Positions 1-7,407 of a DNA stretch of 26,144 nt are shown piece after piece. Positions within the stretch are counted from its first letter, which is position 1; each line of letters opens with the position of its first letter. The translations under genes and the position numbers were made by a program. The notes beneath the pieces are model-generated. The model was not told the DNA's origin and did no database searches. It was given only the letters and a program-made list of their open reading frames with translations. Origin of the DNA: a virus; the IMG/VR virus record IMGVR_UViG_3300031741_000018, positions 1 through 26,144 of that record. One strand, given 5' to 3'.

Positions 1-650
1 AGGATGCAGACTCAAAGATCGTAGGAGTTCCAGCAGTGATCGTAGAACCTGATACATCTAGGATACAGGAAGTTCCATAACTGGAATTACCTCCATCCTG
101 GTAAGTAACTATTGCTTTAGTTGATGTCAGCATAGCTACTGATATGTAGAAGGAGGATGCAGACTCAAAGATCGTAGGAGTTCCGGCAGTAATCGTAGAG
201 CCTGATACATCTAAGATGCAAGAAGTTCCATAGTAGGAGTTACCTCCATCCCGATAAACAACTATAGCTTTGGTTGATGTCAGCATAGCTACTGATGTGT
301 AGAAGGAGGATGCAGACTCAAAGATCGTAGGAGTTCCAGCAGTGATCGTAGAACCTGATACATCTAGGATACAGGAAGTTCCATAACTGGAATTACCTCC
401 ATCCTGGTAAGTAACTATTGCTTTAGTTGATGTTAGCATAGCTACTGAGGTGTCGGAGGAGGATGCAGACTCAAAGATCGTAGGAGTTCCAGCAGTGATC
501 GTAGAACCCGATACATCTAAGATGCATGAAGTTCCATAACTGGAATTACCCTCATCCCGATAAGTTACTATAGCTTTAGTTGATGTTAGCATAGCTACTG
601 ATATGTGAATGGAGTTTGCTGACTCAAAGATCGTAGGAGTTCCAGCAGTA
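1..650 (-). repeat. 153-bp tandem repeat encoding 51-residue fibre blades
   Basis: The same point in the unit (ggatgc) falls at 2, 155, 308 and 461, exactly 153 bp apart, and a fifth degenerate unit begins near 621. Copies are nearly identical at the nucleotide level. Differences cluster in the short stretch after ESASS, the probable loop. The array continues past the left edge, so the copy number is not known. Confidence 0.95.
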
Positions 651-2197
651 ATTCCATCACCACCCGGAGTTACAACCTCGCCAACAACAGTCACAGTCCC
701 ATCACTATTAAGGATAACAGGCGTACCGTTAGGTAACGTACCGCTGGCTACGAAGTCTACACTAAGGCCACCGCCAGCAGCATCAGCCATAGTAGGAGCA
801 ACACCAGCACCACCGCTCGTCAATACCTGACCGACTGTCCCTGTTGTAACATAAGCGGGAGCACCAGCAGCATCATACGTGATTAGATTGCCGTCTGTGC
901 CATGTGCCATCTTTGCAAGAGTGATTGAGTTATCCGCTGGTACGATCTCGGCAATAGTCGTCCCACTATCTTTAATGAGTTTGCCTGTAACTCCATCAAA
1001 TACCGCGACCCTCTCGTCTACCGCTGAGGCAGGGCCGACTACGACACTCTCCGCTGGAAGATACGCAGTGTACCATACAGATCCAGTATAGACCCTCATC
1101 TCATCACTTGTAGTATTCCAGTACAGTGCACCGGTTAGCAGGGCGTTACCATCGTTATCCAGGGATGGATCAGAAGCCTTATCTCCTAGATATCTATCAT
1201 CAAACTCATCGTACTTAGTGTTCGTCAGTACTACATCAGCATTCGTAGTTACCACATCGGCTGCTGTGTCTATGGTATCTTGATTGGTTGCTACTAAGTC
1301 TGCTGCTGTATCTATAGTATCCTGATTGGTTGCTATTAGATCCAGTCCAGTCTGCACTCTGTCTGCCGCTGTATCTATGGTATCCTGATTAGTTGCTACT
1401 AAGTCTGCTGCTGTATCTATAGTATCCTGGTTGGTTGCTACTAAGTCTGCGGCTGTGTCTATAGTATCCTGATTGGTTGCTACTAGATCTAAGCCTGTCT
1501 GAACTACATCAGCGTTTGTAGAGACTACATCTAGCCCCGTTAAGACTACATCAGCGTTTGTAGAGACTACATCTAGCCCCGTTAAGACTACATCAGCGTT
1601 TGTAGAGACTACATCAGCATGCGTACTGACTACATCTAGCCCCGTTAAGACTACATCAGCATTCGTAGAGACTACATCAGCATGCGTACTGACTACATCC
1701 AGCCCCGTACTGACTACATCAGCGTTCGTAGAGACTACATCTAGCCCCGTTAAGATTACATCAGCGTTCGTAGAGACTACATCTAGCCCCGTTAAGACTA
1801 CATCAGCATTAGTAGCTACTAAGTCTGCCGCTGTATCTATAGTATCCTGATTGGTTGCTATTAGATCAGCGGCTGCTGATGTCTCCGAAGACAGTGCATT
1901 AGTCTCTGAGATACCTGCGGCTACTGCATGGGCTAAGGCCACTGCTGCACTAGCTGATCCCTTAGTGGCCCAGTGTAGTGCTGAGTATTCTCCTGGTACT
2001 ACTGGGCTATCCTCTGCTTCTTGTGCCCATTGCTCAGCCAGTAGTGCCCACTGCTCTACTGAGAGTTCTAGGGTTACGAGTGCTGCCTCAACGGTAGTGA
2101 AGCCACTATCAGCCTCATCATTAATATCATTAACATCCTTAGCGAATGCAATATCGCCATCTTTCACATCTGGCAACTTAGTGTAGAAAATCGACAT
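1..2197 (-). CDS. Tail fibre / receptor-binding protein, repeat-rich (3' end outside window)
   Basis: The frame opens at ATG 2197 and stays free of stops to base 1, so at least 732 residues are present and the C-terminus is missing. Residues 1-110 carry a phage-fibre N-terminus with Gln-Trp-Ala pairs and the motif GEYSALHWATKGSASAA, typical of fibres attached to short tails. Residues about 112-319 are heptad-like repeats (ADVVSTN, ADVVLTG, LDVVSTH), probably a trimeric coiled coil. Next come a KYDEFDDRYLGDKASDPSLD block and SITLAKMAHGTDGNLITYDA, both common in phage tail-fibre and collar proteins. The visible C-terminal part is a tandem 51-residue repeat (VAMLTSTKAIVTYQDGG core) that looks like beta-propeller or beta-solenoid blades. 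It is the last late gene seen, after the nozzle. The fibre assignment is firm; the receptor is unknown. Confidence 0.88.
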   Translation of the reverse strand, partial: MSIFYTKLPDVKDGDIAFAKDVNDINDEADSGFTTVEAALVTLELSVEQWALLAEQWAQEAEDSPVVPGEYSALHWATKGSASAAVALAHAVAAGISETNALSSETSAAADLIATNQDTIDTAADLVATNADVVLTGLDVVSTNADVILTGLDVVSTNADVVSTGLDVVSTHADVVSTNADVVLTGLDVVSTHADVVSTNADVVLTGLDVVSTNADVVLTGLDVVSTNADVVQTGLDLVATNQDTIDTAADLVATNQDTIDTAADLVATNQDTIDTAADRVQTGLDLIATNQDTIDTAADLVATNQDTIDTAADVVTTNADVVLTNTKYDEFDDRYLGDKASDPSLDNDGNALLTGALYWNTTSDEMRVYTGSVWYTAYLPAESVVVGPASAVDERVAVFDGVTGKLIKDSGTTIAEIVPADNSITLAKMAHGTDGNLITYDAAGAPAYVTTGTVGQVLTSGGAGVAPTMADAAGGGLSVDFVASGTLPNGTPVILNSDGTVTVVGEVVTPGGDGITAGTPTIFESANSIHISVAMLTSTKAIVTYRDEGNSSYGTSCILDVSGSTITAGTPTIFESASSSDTSVAMLTSTKAIVTYQDGGNSSYGTSCILDVSGSTITAGTPTIFESASSFYTSVAMLTSTKAIVVYRDGGNSYYGTSCILDVSGSTITAGTPTIFESASSFYISVAMLTSTKAIVTYQDGGNSSYGTSCILDVSGSTITAGTPTIFESAS
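1240..1860 (-). repeat. 21/42-bp repeats encoding a fibre heptad stalk
   Basis: Short units such as gactacatctagccccgtt and tagagactacatcagc recur throughout. They encode seven-residue units of the form x-D-V-V-x-T-x. A second unit type, TNQDTIDTAADLVA, occurs at both ends of the array. The period fits a coiled-coil fibre shaft. Near-identity of the DNA means length changes by slippage or recombination are likely. Confidence 0.88.
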
Positions 2198-2199
2198 AC

Positions 2200-2412
2200 T
2201 TAGCTCCTGTCAGCAATCTGGAGTACCTTCTTGATGAAGTCGGTCTCTGTACTTGCGTGTTTCATCTTATTACATATAGCACAACAGGCTACAGTGTTCT
2301 CAAGGGTATACTCTATAGAGTCTAACTGCTTCCTAGCATATATTACTTAGTTCTGCTGCATCCTTATGTTTTATATATGGATCATTCAGAACTTCTTGTT
2401 GACTTTGCCATC
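2200..2412 (-). pseudogene. Decayed HNH endonuclease remnant
   Basis: Between the nozzle and the fibre genes, the minus strand encodes the tail end of an HNH/zinc-finger homing endonuclease: LDSIEYTLENTVACCAICNK followed by MKHASTETDF and IKKVLQIADRS, with a stop at 2200-2202. The CC-x-x-CN-x-MK pattern after TLEN is characteristic of phage HNH proteins. The frame has no start codon and is closed upstream by TAA. A neighbouring frame just upstream reads RWQSQQEVLNDPYIKHKDAA, which resembles the N-terminal part of such proteins, so the middle, with the first cysteine pair and the catalytic core, appears deleted. This is a free-standing homing-endonuclease relic; I see no intron core around it. 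Confidence 0.7.
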
Positions 2413-4272
2413 TTATATTCTCCTACCTACAAGGGAGTAGTCTGTGATAACGTTCTGGACGACATGCTGGGGCCTATACATCTCATTACTTAGTATCTTA
2501 TAACTCATATTAGTCCCAATACCCTGTAGGTATATTGGGACCCTATTCGTTACTGCTGATCCCCCATACCTCATAGTCCCCCACTCCGTTATACTGTACA
2601 CTGCCCCTCCGTCCGTATTGTAGAGTGTCGGTGTGTACCATATAGTCCGTGGACTACCCAACTCATTGTAATCAAAGTCCACCTTAATATCAAAGGTCTG
2701 CTCATTCTGTGCACTAATCTCGAAGGTAGCCCGCTTGAATGCCTTACGTTGTCTTGGTGACCCATAGTGGTAGTAAGCTGTACTCATACGACATATGATC
2801 GGTAAGCCATCGAAGGAGGTTCCACTATCCATTATGTATACAAAGCCAGCCTCATCATTCGTTACGAAGACTATAGTCTCCAGTTGATTACTATTCTCAC
2901 CTTGTGCTGAGCAGGATATCTGATCAGGAAACTCTATGAACGTAGCCCCCTGTAGCTCCTTGCCGATGAAAGACATGTAGATCCCACTCTTATCCTCAAA
3001 GAAGATACGGTACTGATTGAGATCCCTATTAACTATACATGTCGTTATCTTATCCTTCTTAGCGAAGAGTGTCTGTTTGAAACGTTGAGAGATACTATTA
3101 GCTGCATAGTCTCCATATGTATCTACAGCCTCTAAGGTAGAGACCCCACGATCACCTACGGAGTATACGGAGCCTAGTAATCTCCTAGCTGTCCTATTGT
3201 ATGCACCAGAGACATCACTGAAGACCTGGAGTACCCAGTCATCTATAGAGTTACCACTCAGTACCCTCACAGCCTCCCCTAGGTAGATGATTAGGGATGA
3301 TTGAACCCCTGCTACCAGATTGGTAACCTCTGCTCCTAGGCCTATCTCTGAGGCTCCTACGGTACCATCCCAGACCGCTGGGTCACCTAGTTTACTGTGT
3401 TGCAAAGAGCCTCCACGGTACGCTAGGAATAGGTGATAATTATGTGTCGCTATATGTGTAGGGGCATCCAGCGCCTGACTGAACATACCAGTATTACTTA
3501 TCGTTATTACATCAGTACCATCAAACTGTCTGCACTGATTAGTACCATCCACCCAGAAGAATGAGTTAGTATCAGCAGTACTCTTAAAGTTATATGTAGC
3601 AAACTTAAAGTCATGTACTCCATCATAGAACAGTGGATCAGAAGATGTATCTATCTCTACCCATCCTGAGGGATCCTGCTTGTACAATCCGATGACTGGC
3701 ACACTCGCCTTCTTCCTGAAGGCATACACCTCAGCCTCGAAGATGTAGAGTCCTAATACATTACCCTCCCCTGGTACAGGCTGCACTGTGGCTCTAGCAG
3801 TATCTAAGGCTGCATGATAGTTAGCAAAGCCTCCTGTTATTACATTAGTGATTACAAAGGTACCAATCAATCCGGATGTACTAATTAGGTCCCCAGCTAC
3901 GAAGGTTCCCGTAATCACCTGTACCTGTACGATAATAATAGCATCAACCCCGTAGGTCCCACTCTCCAGGTAACCATCAGCTATCGCTACAGCGGAGGCT
4001 GCCGAGGGATCACCAGTCATCGTCTCACCTAGGAGGACATTACTAGTGGCCTCATTGATTGTTACGGTATAGGATACATGCTCCGATGGTATAATAGCCC
4101 CATCCATCCTCTCGTAACCCCGAGTCGATAGGTAGCCACCATAGCCACCCTCTGCCATCATATAGTTCTTAACGTCCAATAGCTCCCCAGCCTGTAACTC
4201 GAGGGAGCTGACATTCTCATTAATTCCTTGTTTCAATTCTACTATGGATGATTTGTATTCAGCGAATTTCAT
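2413..4272 (-). CDS. Tail nozzle / stabilisation protein (gp10-like)
   Basis: This 619-residue protein is beta-rich, without signal peptide or membrane segments. The stretch THIATHNYHLFLAYRGGSL followed by HSKLGDPAVWD (about residues 280-310) is the kind of motif seen in the propeller domain of podoviral nozzle and P22 gp10-like stabilisation proteins. It sits between the adaptor and the fibre, where the nozzle gene is expected, and would plug the portal-adaptor channel and anchor fibres. The start ATG 4272 is two bases after the adaptor stop and has no strong ribosome-binding site, so translational coupling is likely. The family call rests on motif and order, not on an alignment. Confidence 0.72.
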   Translation of the reverse strand: MKFAEYKSSIVELKQGINENVSSLELQAGELLDVKNYMMAEGGYGGYLSTRGYERMDGAIIPSEHVSYTVTINEATSNVLLGETMTGDPSAASAVAIADGYLESGTYGVDAIIIVQVQVITGTFVAGDLISTSGLIGTFVITNVITGGFANYHAALDTARATVQPVPGEGNVLGLYIFEAEVYAFRKKASVPVIGLYKQDPSGWVEIDTSSDPLFYDGVHDFKFATYNFKSTADTNSFFWVDGTNQCRQFDGTDVITISNTGMFSQALDAPTHIATHNYHLFLAYRGGSLQHSKLGDPAVWDGTVGASEIGLGAEVTNLVAGVQSSLIIYLGEAVRVLSGNSIDDWVLQVFSDVSGAYNRTARRLLGSVYSVGDRGVSTLEAVDTYGDYAANSISQRFKQTLFAKKDKITTCIVNRDLNQYRIFFEDKSGIYMSFIGKELQGATFIEFPDQISCSAQGENSNQLETIVFVTNDEAGFVYIMDSGTSFDGLPIICRMSTAYYHYGSPRQRKAFKRATFEISAQNEQTFDIKVDFDYNELGSPRTIWYTPTLYNTDGGAVYSITEWGTMRYGGSAVTNRVPIYLQGIGTNMSYKILSNEMYRPQHVVQNVITDYSLVGRRI

Positions 4273-4275
4273 TAG

Positions 4276-4953
4276 TTACACCATTGGTCTTTGTTGCATT
4301 CGCTTCTTAGGGATCTCCAGCCTCATAAGCTCACCTATCATACCCTCAGCTTTCCTGGTATACTCATGGTAGTTCTCTGGGCTACTAAGATATATGGACA
4401 TCTTAGCAGTTGCCAAGTACGCTATCGCATTATGGTATGATGCTGGGAGAATAGGCACCTGTGCGTCTACTGAGAGGATCTCAGGGCTAGCATAGTACCG
4501 GCAAGTCACAGTATACACTCCATCAGGGATAGGCTTAAAGATCAAAGCATTATTCTCAGGGTTAATAGCGTACTGTGTTGGGAGTTTCTGTACTGTATCA
4601 TTCAGATATTGGGCCTCTAGTACGTCCCTCTCTGTGTACCTAAGGTAGTTCTTCTGCCCATCACTATTTGTTATAATGAATGAGTCCTTCTTGTACTTCT
4701 TGAATAAGGGGGCAGTAGTGCTAAAGACTTGGAGTAATGTATAGGTATCTTGTCCACTCTGCAGGGTTATAGATTTATCCCGTATCAGGAAGTTCCATTC
4801 CTCTCTACGATTCTGGATATCTACGTAAGCATCACGTACCATCCTAGTTAGTACCTCCTCTATACCCTGCTGGGCAACAACGGTACTTGGGCCAGTTCCT
4901 TGCATTCCACTAAGTAGTCGAGTTAACTGGACGAGTTCTTTATAGGTTGCCAT
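4276..4953 (-). CDS. Head-to-tail adaptor protein
   Basis: A 225-residue protein with a helical N-terminus (residues 1-60), a central beta region with SITLQSGQDTYTL, and a helical C-terminus containing LPASYHNAIAYLATAKMSIY and a Lys/Arg-rich tail. The pattern LPxxYHxAIxYxA is typical of podoviral adaptor (gp4- or tail-tubular-A-like) proteins that bind the portal underside and carry the nozzle. Length and position, between a small protein and the nozzle, agree. The SD ggagg lies just upstream of ATG 4953, and the upstream stop is adjacent, so it is co-translated with the 79-aa protein. Confidence 0.7.
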   Translation of the reverse strand: MATYKELVQLTRLLSGMQGTGPSTVVAQQGIEEVLTRMVRDAYVDIQNRREEWNFLIRDKSITLQSGQDTYTLLQVFSTTAPLFKKYKKDSFIITNSDGQKNYLRYTERDVLEAQYLNDTVQKLPTQYAINPENNALIFKPIPDGVYTVTCRYYASPEILSVDAQVPILPASYHNAIAYLATAKMSIYLSSPENYHEYTRKAEGMIGELMRLEIPKKRMQQRPMV

Positions 4954-4954
4954 A

Positions 4955-5194
4955 CTAATCCTCCAGTAACTTGATTAGGGTCTTACGGCTAGCGTTCCCC
5001 TTGTACTTTATGCCTTCTACGTCTAGTAAATCCTTTAACTCCCTTACAGGTACACCGACTAGTGGATCTACTGTCTCCGGAGGCATATATACACCGAGGT
5101 ACACATAGTCTCCTTGGTATTTCTCGTAGTGTTCCCTAGTTATTGTGGCCTTAGAGCCATTAGGTATCACTTCTACGTTAATATATTCTTGCAT
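4955..5194 (-). CDS. Small protein with HeH/SAP-like C-terminus
   Basis: This 79-residue protein has a short beta-like first half (EYINVEVIPNGSKATITREH). The last 30 residues, VRELKDLLDVEGIKYKGNAS then RKTLIKLLED, fit the helix-extended loop-helix (HeH/LEM/SAP) pattern often found in small phage proteins beside head-completion genes. It may bind DNA or act in head-tail joining. The SD aaggtaa precedes ATG 5194. It is the first gene after tRNA-Ser and forms a tight run with the adaptor and nozzle. One near-copy of the dispersed palindrome (5072-5085, one mismatch) lies in its coding sequence as the MPPET segment. Confidence 0.72.
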   Translation of the reverse strand: MQEYINVEVIPNGSKATITREHYEKYQGDYVYLGVYMPPETVDPLVGVPVRELKDLLDVEGIKYKGNASRKTLIKLLED

Positions 5195-5276
5195 TAGTTA
5201 CCTTATAAGTTATTATGGTGGACCCACTAGGACTTGACTAAGAGCCTACACTAGCTGTGTTATGGATCCTCTATTC

Positions 5277-5359
5277 TGGCAGAAGGTAGACGAATCGAAC
5301 GCCCATGTTTCCATGCCCACGGTATTCGACACCGCTTAGCCCCTTGGCTAGTACCTTCT
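5277..5359 (-). tRNA. tRNA-Ser(CGA)
   Basis: Read on the minus strand, the 83-nt element has a 7-bp acceptor stem (agaaggt with accttct), discriminator G and encoded CCA. The D stem is tagc/gcta. The anticodon stem is gcggt/accgt with loop gtcgaat, giving anticodon CGA. A variable arm with an atg-gaaa-cat hairpin marks a class II tRNA. The T loop is ttcgatt on a G-U-containing stem. Long variable arm, G73 and CGA agree on serine, reading UCG codons. It lies in the late transcript between the Lys-rich peptide gene and the 79-aa gene. The variable arm is short for a tRNA-Ser. Confidence 0.9.
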
Positions 5360-5506
5360 GTAACAGGGAACACAAGAGGAGCTACCTGTTAACTTTTCCG
5401 AACTCACCGGAGGAATCTGTTGTTCCGGGGCTCTAGAAAGGTGGTTTAATTCTGTTTGAAGTCTTCTGTTTTTAACGTGGGGCACCTCTACCACCACAAA
5501 TACAAT

Positions 5507-5617
5507 CTAGTACTTCTGGCTATTCTTCTTCAGAGCCTTACGGGTAGGCGTCTTAGTCCCTACCTTCTTCTTAGTCCCTGCATTCTCCTTAGCTCCTACC
5601 TTCTTCTTCGTCTTCAT
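5507..5617 (-). CDS. Small Lys-rich peptide (36 aa)
   Basis: A 36-residue ORF (begins MKTKKKVGAKENAG, ends ALKKNSQKY) preceded by a strong SD, aaggagag, two bases before ATG 5617. Almost half of its residues are Lys or Arg, and KKKVG is repeated twice. The composition suggests nucleic-acid or membrane binding; no family is recognised. It follows the endolysin gene by eight bases, so a lysis-related or DNA-condensing role is possible but unsupported. Too short for most gene finders, but its SD is better than several accepted genes here. Confidence 0.6.
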   Translation of the reverse strand: MKTKKKVGAKENAGTKKKVGTKTPTRKALKKNSQKY

Positions 5618-5625
5618 AACTCTCC

Positions 5626-5919
5626 TTATAACTCATAATGGTTGCCATCATTGAAGCGTCCACCCCAACGACCACCTATACTTTCCCAGTACTCTCCTAG
5701 CTCTCTATGATCCTCCGTTCCCCGTAAGAACTTACCGCCCTTAAAGAGGTTAAGATCTATAGCTAACTTACGTTTATGCTTACTAGTTGCACTACCTACC
5801 TTACAGTCCGGACATCTATATACGTGCCCTATACGGACTTGGAAGCCTAGGTTATGTGCGTGTAATAGTAAGTATGGTAAGAGTCTCGCGAACTCCTCTT
5901 GCTTCTTACCTAGTTTCAT
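5626..5919 (-). CDS. Endolysin, M15-family peptidase (VanY-like)
   Basis: A 97-residue single-domain zinc peptidase that would cut the peptide stems of host peptidoglycan at the end of infection. Zinc ligands fit the M15 pattern: His48 and Asp55 in SKHKRKLAIDLNLF, and His94 with Asp91 in GGRFNDGNHYEL. The GEYWESIGGRWGGRF segment is typical of phage M15 lysins. A CPDC pair at residues 36-39 occurs in this subgroup. I start at ATG 5919 because aggggat lies just upstream. An in-frame GTG at 5940 lies in a hairpin and has no SD. No signal peptide is seen, so a separate holin is expected; none is obvious in the window. Confidence 0.85.
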   Translation of the reverse strand: MKLGKKQEEFARLLPYLLLHAHNLGFQVRIGHVYRCPDCKVGSATSKHKRKLAIDLNLFKGGKFLRGTEDHRELGEYWESIGGRWGGRFNDGNHYEL

Positions 5920-5933
5920 AACATCCCCTATCA

Positions 5934-5968
5934 GTAACACTAAGTACCATACAGGCCCTTAGTGTTAC
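5934..5968 (-). promoter_or_regulatory. 11-bp perfect hairpin just upstream of the endolysin
   Basis: gtaacactaag (5934-5944) and cttagtgttac (5958-5968) are perfect reverse complements around a 13-nt loop. The hairpin ends about 15 nt before the endolysin start. It has no T-run, so a simple intrinsic terminator is unlikely. It could shield or expose the lysin ribosome-binding region, or be an RNA-processing site. Confidence 0.6.
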
Positions 5969-5982
5969 CTATTAGTAACTTT

Positions 5983-6036
5983 GTATATTCTCGGGGTGTA
6001 GTAGGCTCAACACCTCGCTATGCCCCGAGAATATAC
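5983..6036. promoter_or_regulatory. 14-bp perfect inverted repeat between late genes
   Basis: gtatattctcgggg (5983-5996) and ccccgagaatatac (6023-6036) form a perfect 14-bp stem with a 26-nt loop, between the 141-aa gene and the endolysin. The minus-strand transcript continues with aaagttac rather than a U-tract. Candidate factor-assisted terminator, RNase III cleavage site or mRNA-stabilising structure. Confidence 0.65.
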
Positions 6037-6041
6037 AACTG

Positions 6042-6056
6042 GTGTCTCCGGAGACA
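6042..6056. repeat. Dispersed palindrome copy, intergenic
   Basis: gtgtctccggagaca, perfect 14-bp core at 6043-6056. It lies six bases from the 14-bp inverted repeat and just beyond the stop of the 141-aa gene. A partial copy, ctccggagac, follows at 6075-6084. Confidence 0.9.
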
Positions 6057-6091
6057 GGTGATATTACCCCACTCCTCCGGAGACTTATAGC

Positions 6092-6517
6092 TTATGCCCC
6101 AGCATCCAGTGTAGCACTAGTCGCGTACCATGTGCCTGCACTATGGTACACTAGTTTAACAGTCTCACCCGTGGCAGCATCACTAACGATAGTTACACCA
6201 CCAGCCAGTGCAGTACCATTGAGTATGATAATCTGGGTGGTATCAGGGTCTATTGTCATAACGAATGCACCAACCTGGGTGATATCAAGTGACATCCCAA
6301 CGGCTACTGCAGGTAATGTGATAGTAGCTACAGCAGTTACGAAGACCGTAGTGTTATAGCACTGTGCTGCCGTTAAGACCTGTGAGGCTGCATACGTTGC
6401 TACGGCTGGTAAGGTACTCCTAGCCGCTACATCCGTATAGAGCTCCGCAATATCCGCGTTTACTTTGCGTCGAGTCCCTGTCCAGAAGTCTCCGCCCATC
6501 AATGGATCTTGTCCCAT
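6092..6517 (-). CDS. Small virion-associated protein of unknown function
   Basis: A 141-residue protein starting at ATG 6517, chosen because aaggag lies six bases upstream; the longer frame to 6568 would read through a dispersed palindrome and has no SD. Residues 1-40 are mixed (MGQDPLMGGDFWTGTRRKV). The rest is a small-residue, beta-rich segment with regular Thr/Val/Ala strands (ITLPAVAVGMSLDITQVGAF, IIILNGTALAGG) ending GTWYATSATLDAGA. Such folds occur in head-decoration or small fibre-like proteins. Its place directly after the major capsid gene favours a decoration role, but I do not recognise the family. Confidence 0.7.
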   Translation of the reverse strand: MGQDPLMGGDFWTGTRRKVNADIAELYTDVAARSTLPAVATYAASQVLTAAQCYNTTVFVTAVATITLPAVAVGMSLDITQVGAFVMTIDPDTTQIIILNGTALAGGVTIVSDAATGETVKLVYHSAGTWYATSATLDAGA

Positions 6518-6530
6518 CTTAATCTCCTTA

Positions 6531-6548
6531 TGTGTCTCCGGAGACACA
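6531..6548. repeat. Dispersed palindrome copy upstream of the 141-aa gene
   Basis: tgtgtctccggagacaca is an 18-bp perfect palindrome. It lies immediately 5' of the SD (aaggag) of the 141-aa gene in the minus-strand mRNA. A half-copy, atgtctccggg, follows at 6571-6581. Confidence 0.92.
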
Positions 6549-6590
6549 GGATCGTAGTGTTTAATCACCCATGTCTCCGGGACTAGTAGC

Positions 6591-7407
6591 TTATGCTACA
6601 TACTTTTTAACCACTACATTAACCATAGCGGTATCTAGAACTACAGCACGTCCGTAGACGAAGAGTGTTCTCCAATACTCACCAAAACTGTCGGGTATTT
6701 TTAAGGTATCAACCTTATCAACCTGAGATGCGAAGGTCGCGGCCTCTTTGGTACCAGCCTGTACATACCATGCGGTATCAGAATCACCATCAGTAGCGGT
6801 GAAGAGGTTATTGGACTGGTAAATCACTGTCCGATCTACCATACCTACGAGACCATTACGGATAACACCCGTAGTATCACCGGTGATATCAGCAGCCTTC
6901 AGGTCACCCTTCTTGAGTAGTGCGCAGTACCATGCAGGTAAGACGATGTAACGTCCCTCTGATGGGATATCTGCTTCATCAAGTACCTGGTTGATATCAA
7001 CGATCAAGTCGATAGCACCTGCGTAACCTGTACCAGTCTCAGTGGCTATAGATACAGTAGTTCCAGTACCAGCCAGTACACCGAGATTAATATTAGAGGA
7101 GAGTGCACCAGCAGTAGCTCCTTTGTTAGTAGCGTTTGCCTTAGTGCTCATGTACTCAAAAACTTCCTTGTCAACTGTAATAGCGATGCGGAGTGCAGCA
7201 TCCTTAGCAAACATATTAACCAGCTCAATATCTGCCTGAGCCTTATTAATATCATCCACCTGGAAAGCTGAGTAGACACCTTGGTCGATGAGTAACTCAG
7301 TTGCATCCTTAGTGGGTACTTGATAATTTAATGTATCACCAATAGTGTAGGATGATACGGTGATCTCAGGTGTTTTACGGATATGCACCTTAGCGCCTTG
7401 GCCTTTG
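6591..7407 (-). CDS. Major capsid protein, exon 3 (bulk of the protein)
   Basis: This is the main part of the coat protein that builds the icosahedral shell. The apparent 265-aa ORF starting at GTG 7388 is not the true gene. Coding continues upstream as KGQGAKV (7407-7389) and is joined through two introns to exon 2 (8307-8363) and exon 1 (8502-8629). The spliced length is 1002 nt, or 333 residues. Joined sequence around the junctions reads VLRNFYENTFYHDV, DYEGEIKGQGAKVHIRKT. KVHIRKTPEITVSSYTIGDT and YEVPT-like NYQVPTKDATELLID are typical of a widespread P22-coat-like (HK97-fold) phage capsid family, as is the ending AVVLDTAMVNVVVKKYVA. It follows the scaffold gene as expected. Splicing is inferred from frame continuity and intron core motifs. 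Confidence 0.88.

Noticed and set aside
1240-1860. CRISPR array
   Set aside because: The repeats are contiguous, coding and without unique spacers; they encode a fibre stalk.
1851-2186. Plus-strand 111-aa ORF
   Set aside because: It is the antisense of the fibre gene and consists of low-complexity Ser/Ala; no SD.
2198-2412. Third group I intron around the HNH remnant
   Set aside because: No gagacta/gatagtcc pair or P3/P4 strands are visible and the flanking genes are complete.
5360-5506. Second tRNA next to tRNA-Ser
   Set aside because: A ggtggt/accacc pairing is present but the enclosed 56 nt has no D, anticodon and T arms.
6591-7388. Complete capsid gene starting at GTG 7388
   Set aside because: Coding similarity continues upstream in the same frame as KGQGAKV, and the missing N-terminus is found in two further exons.
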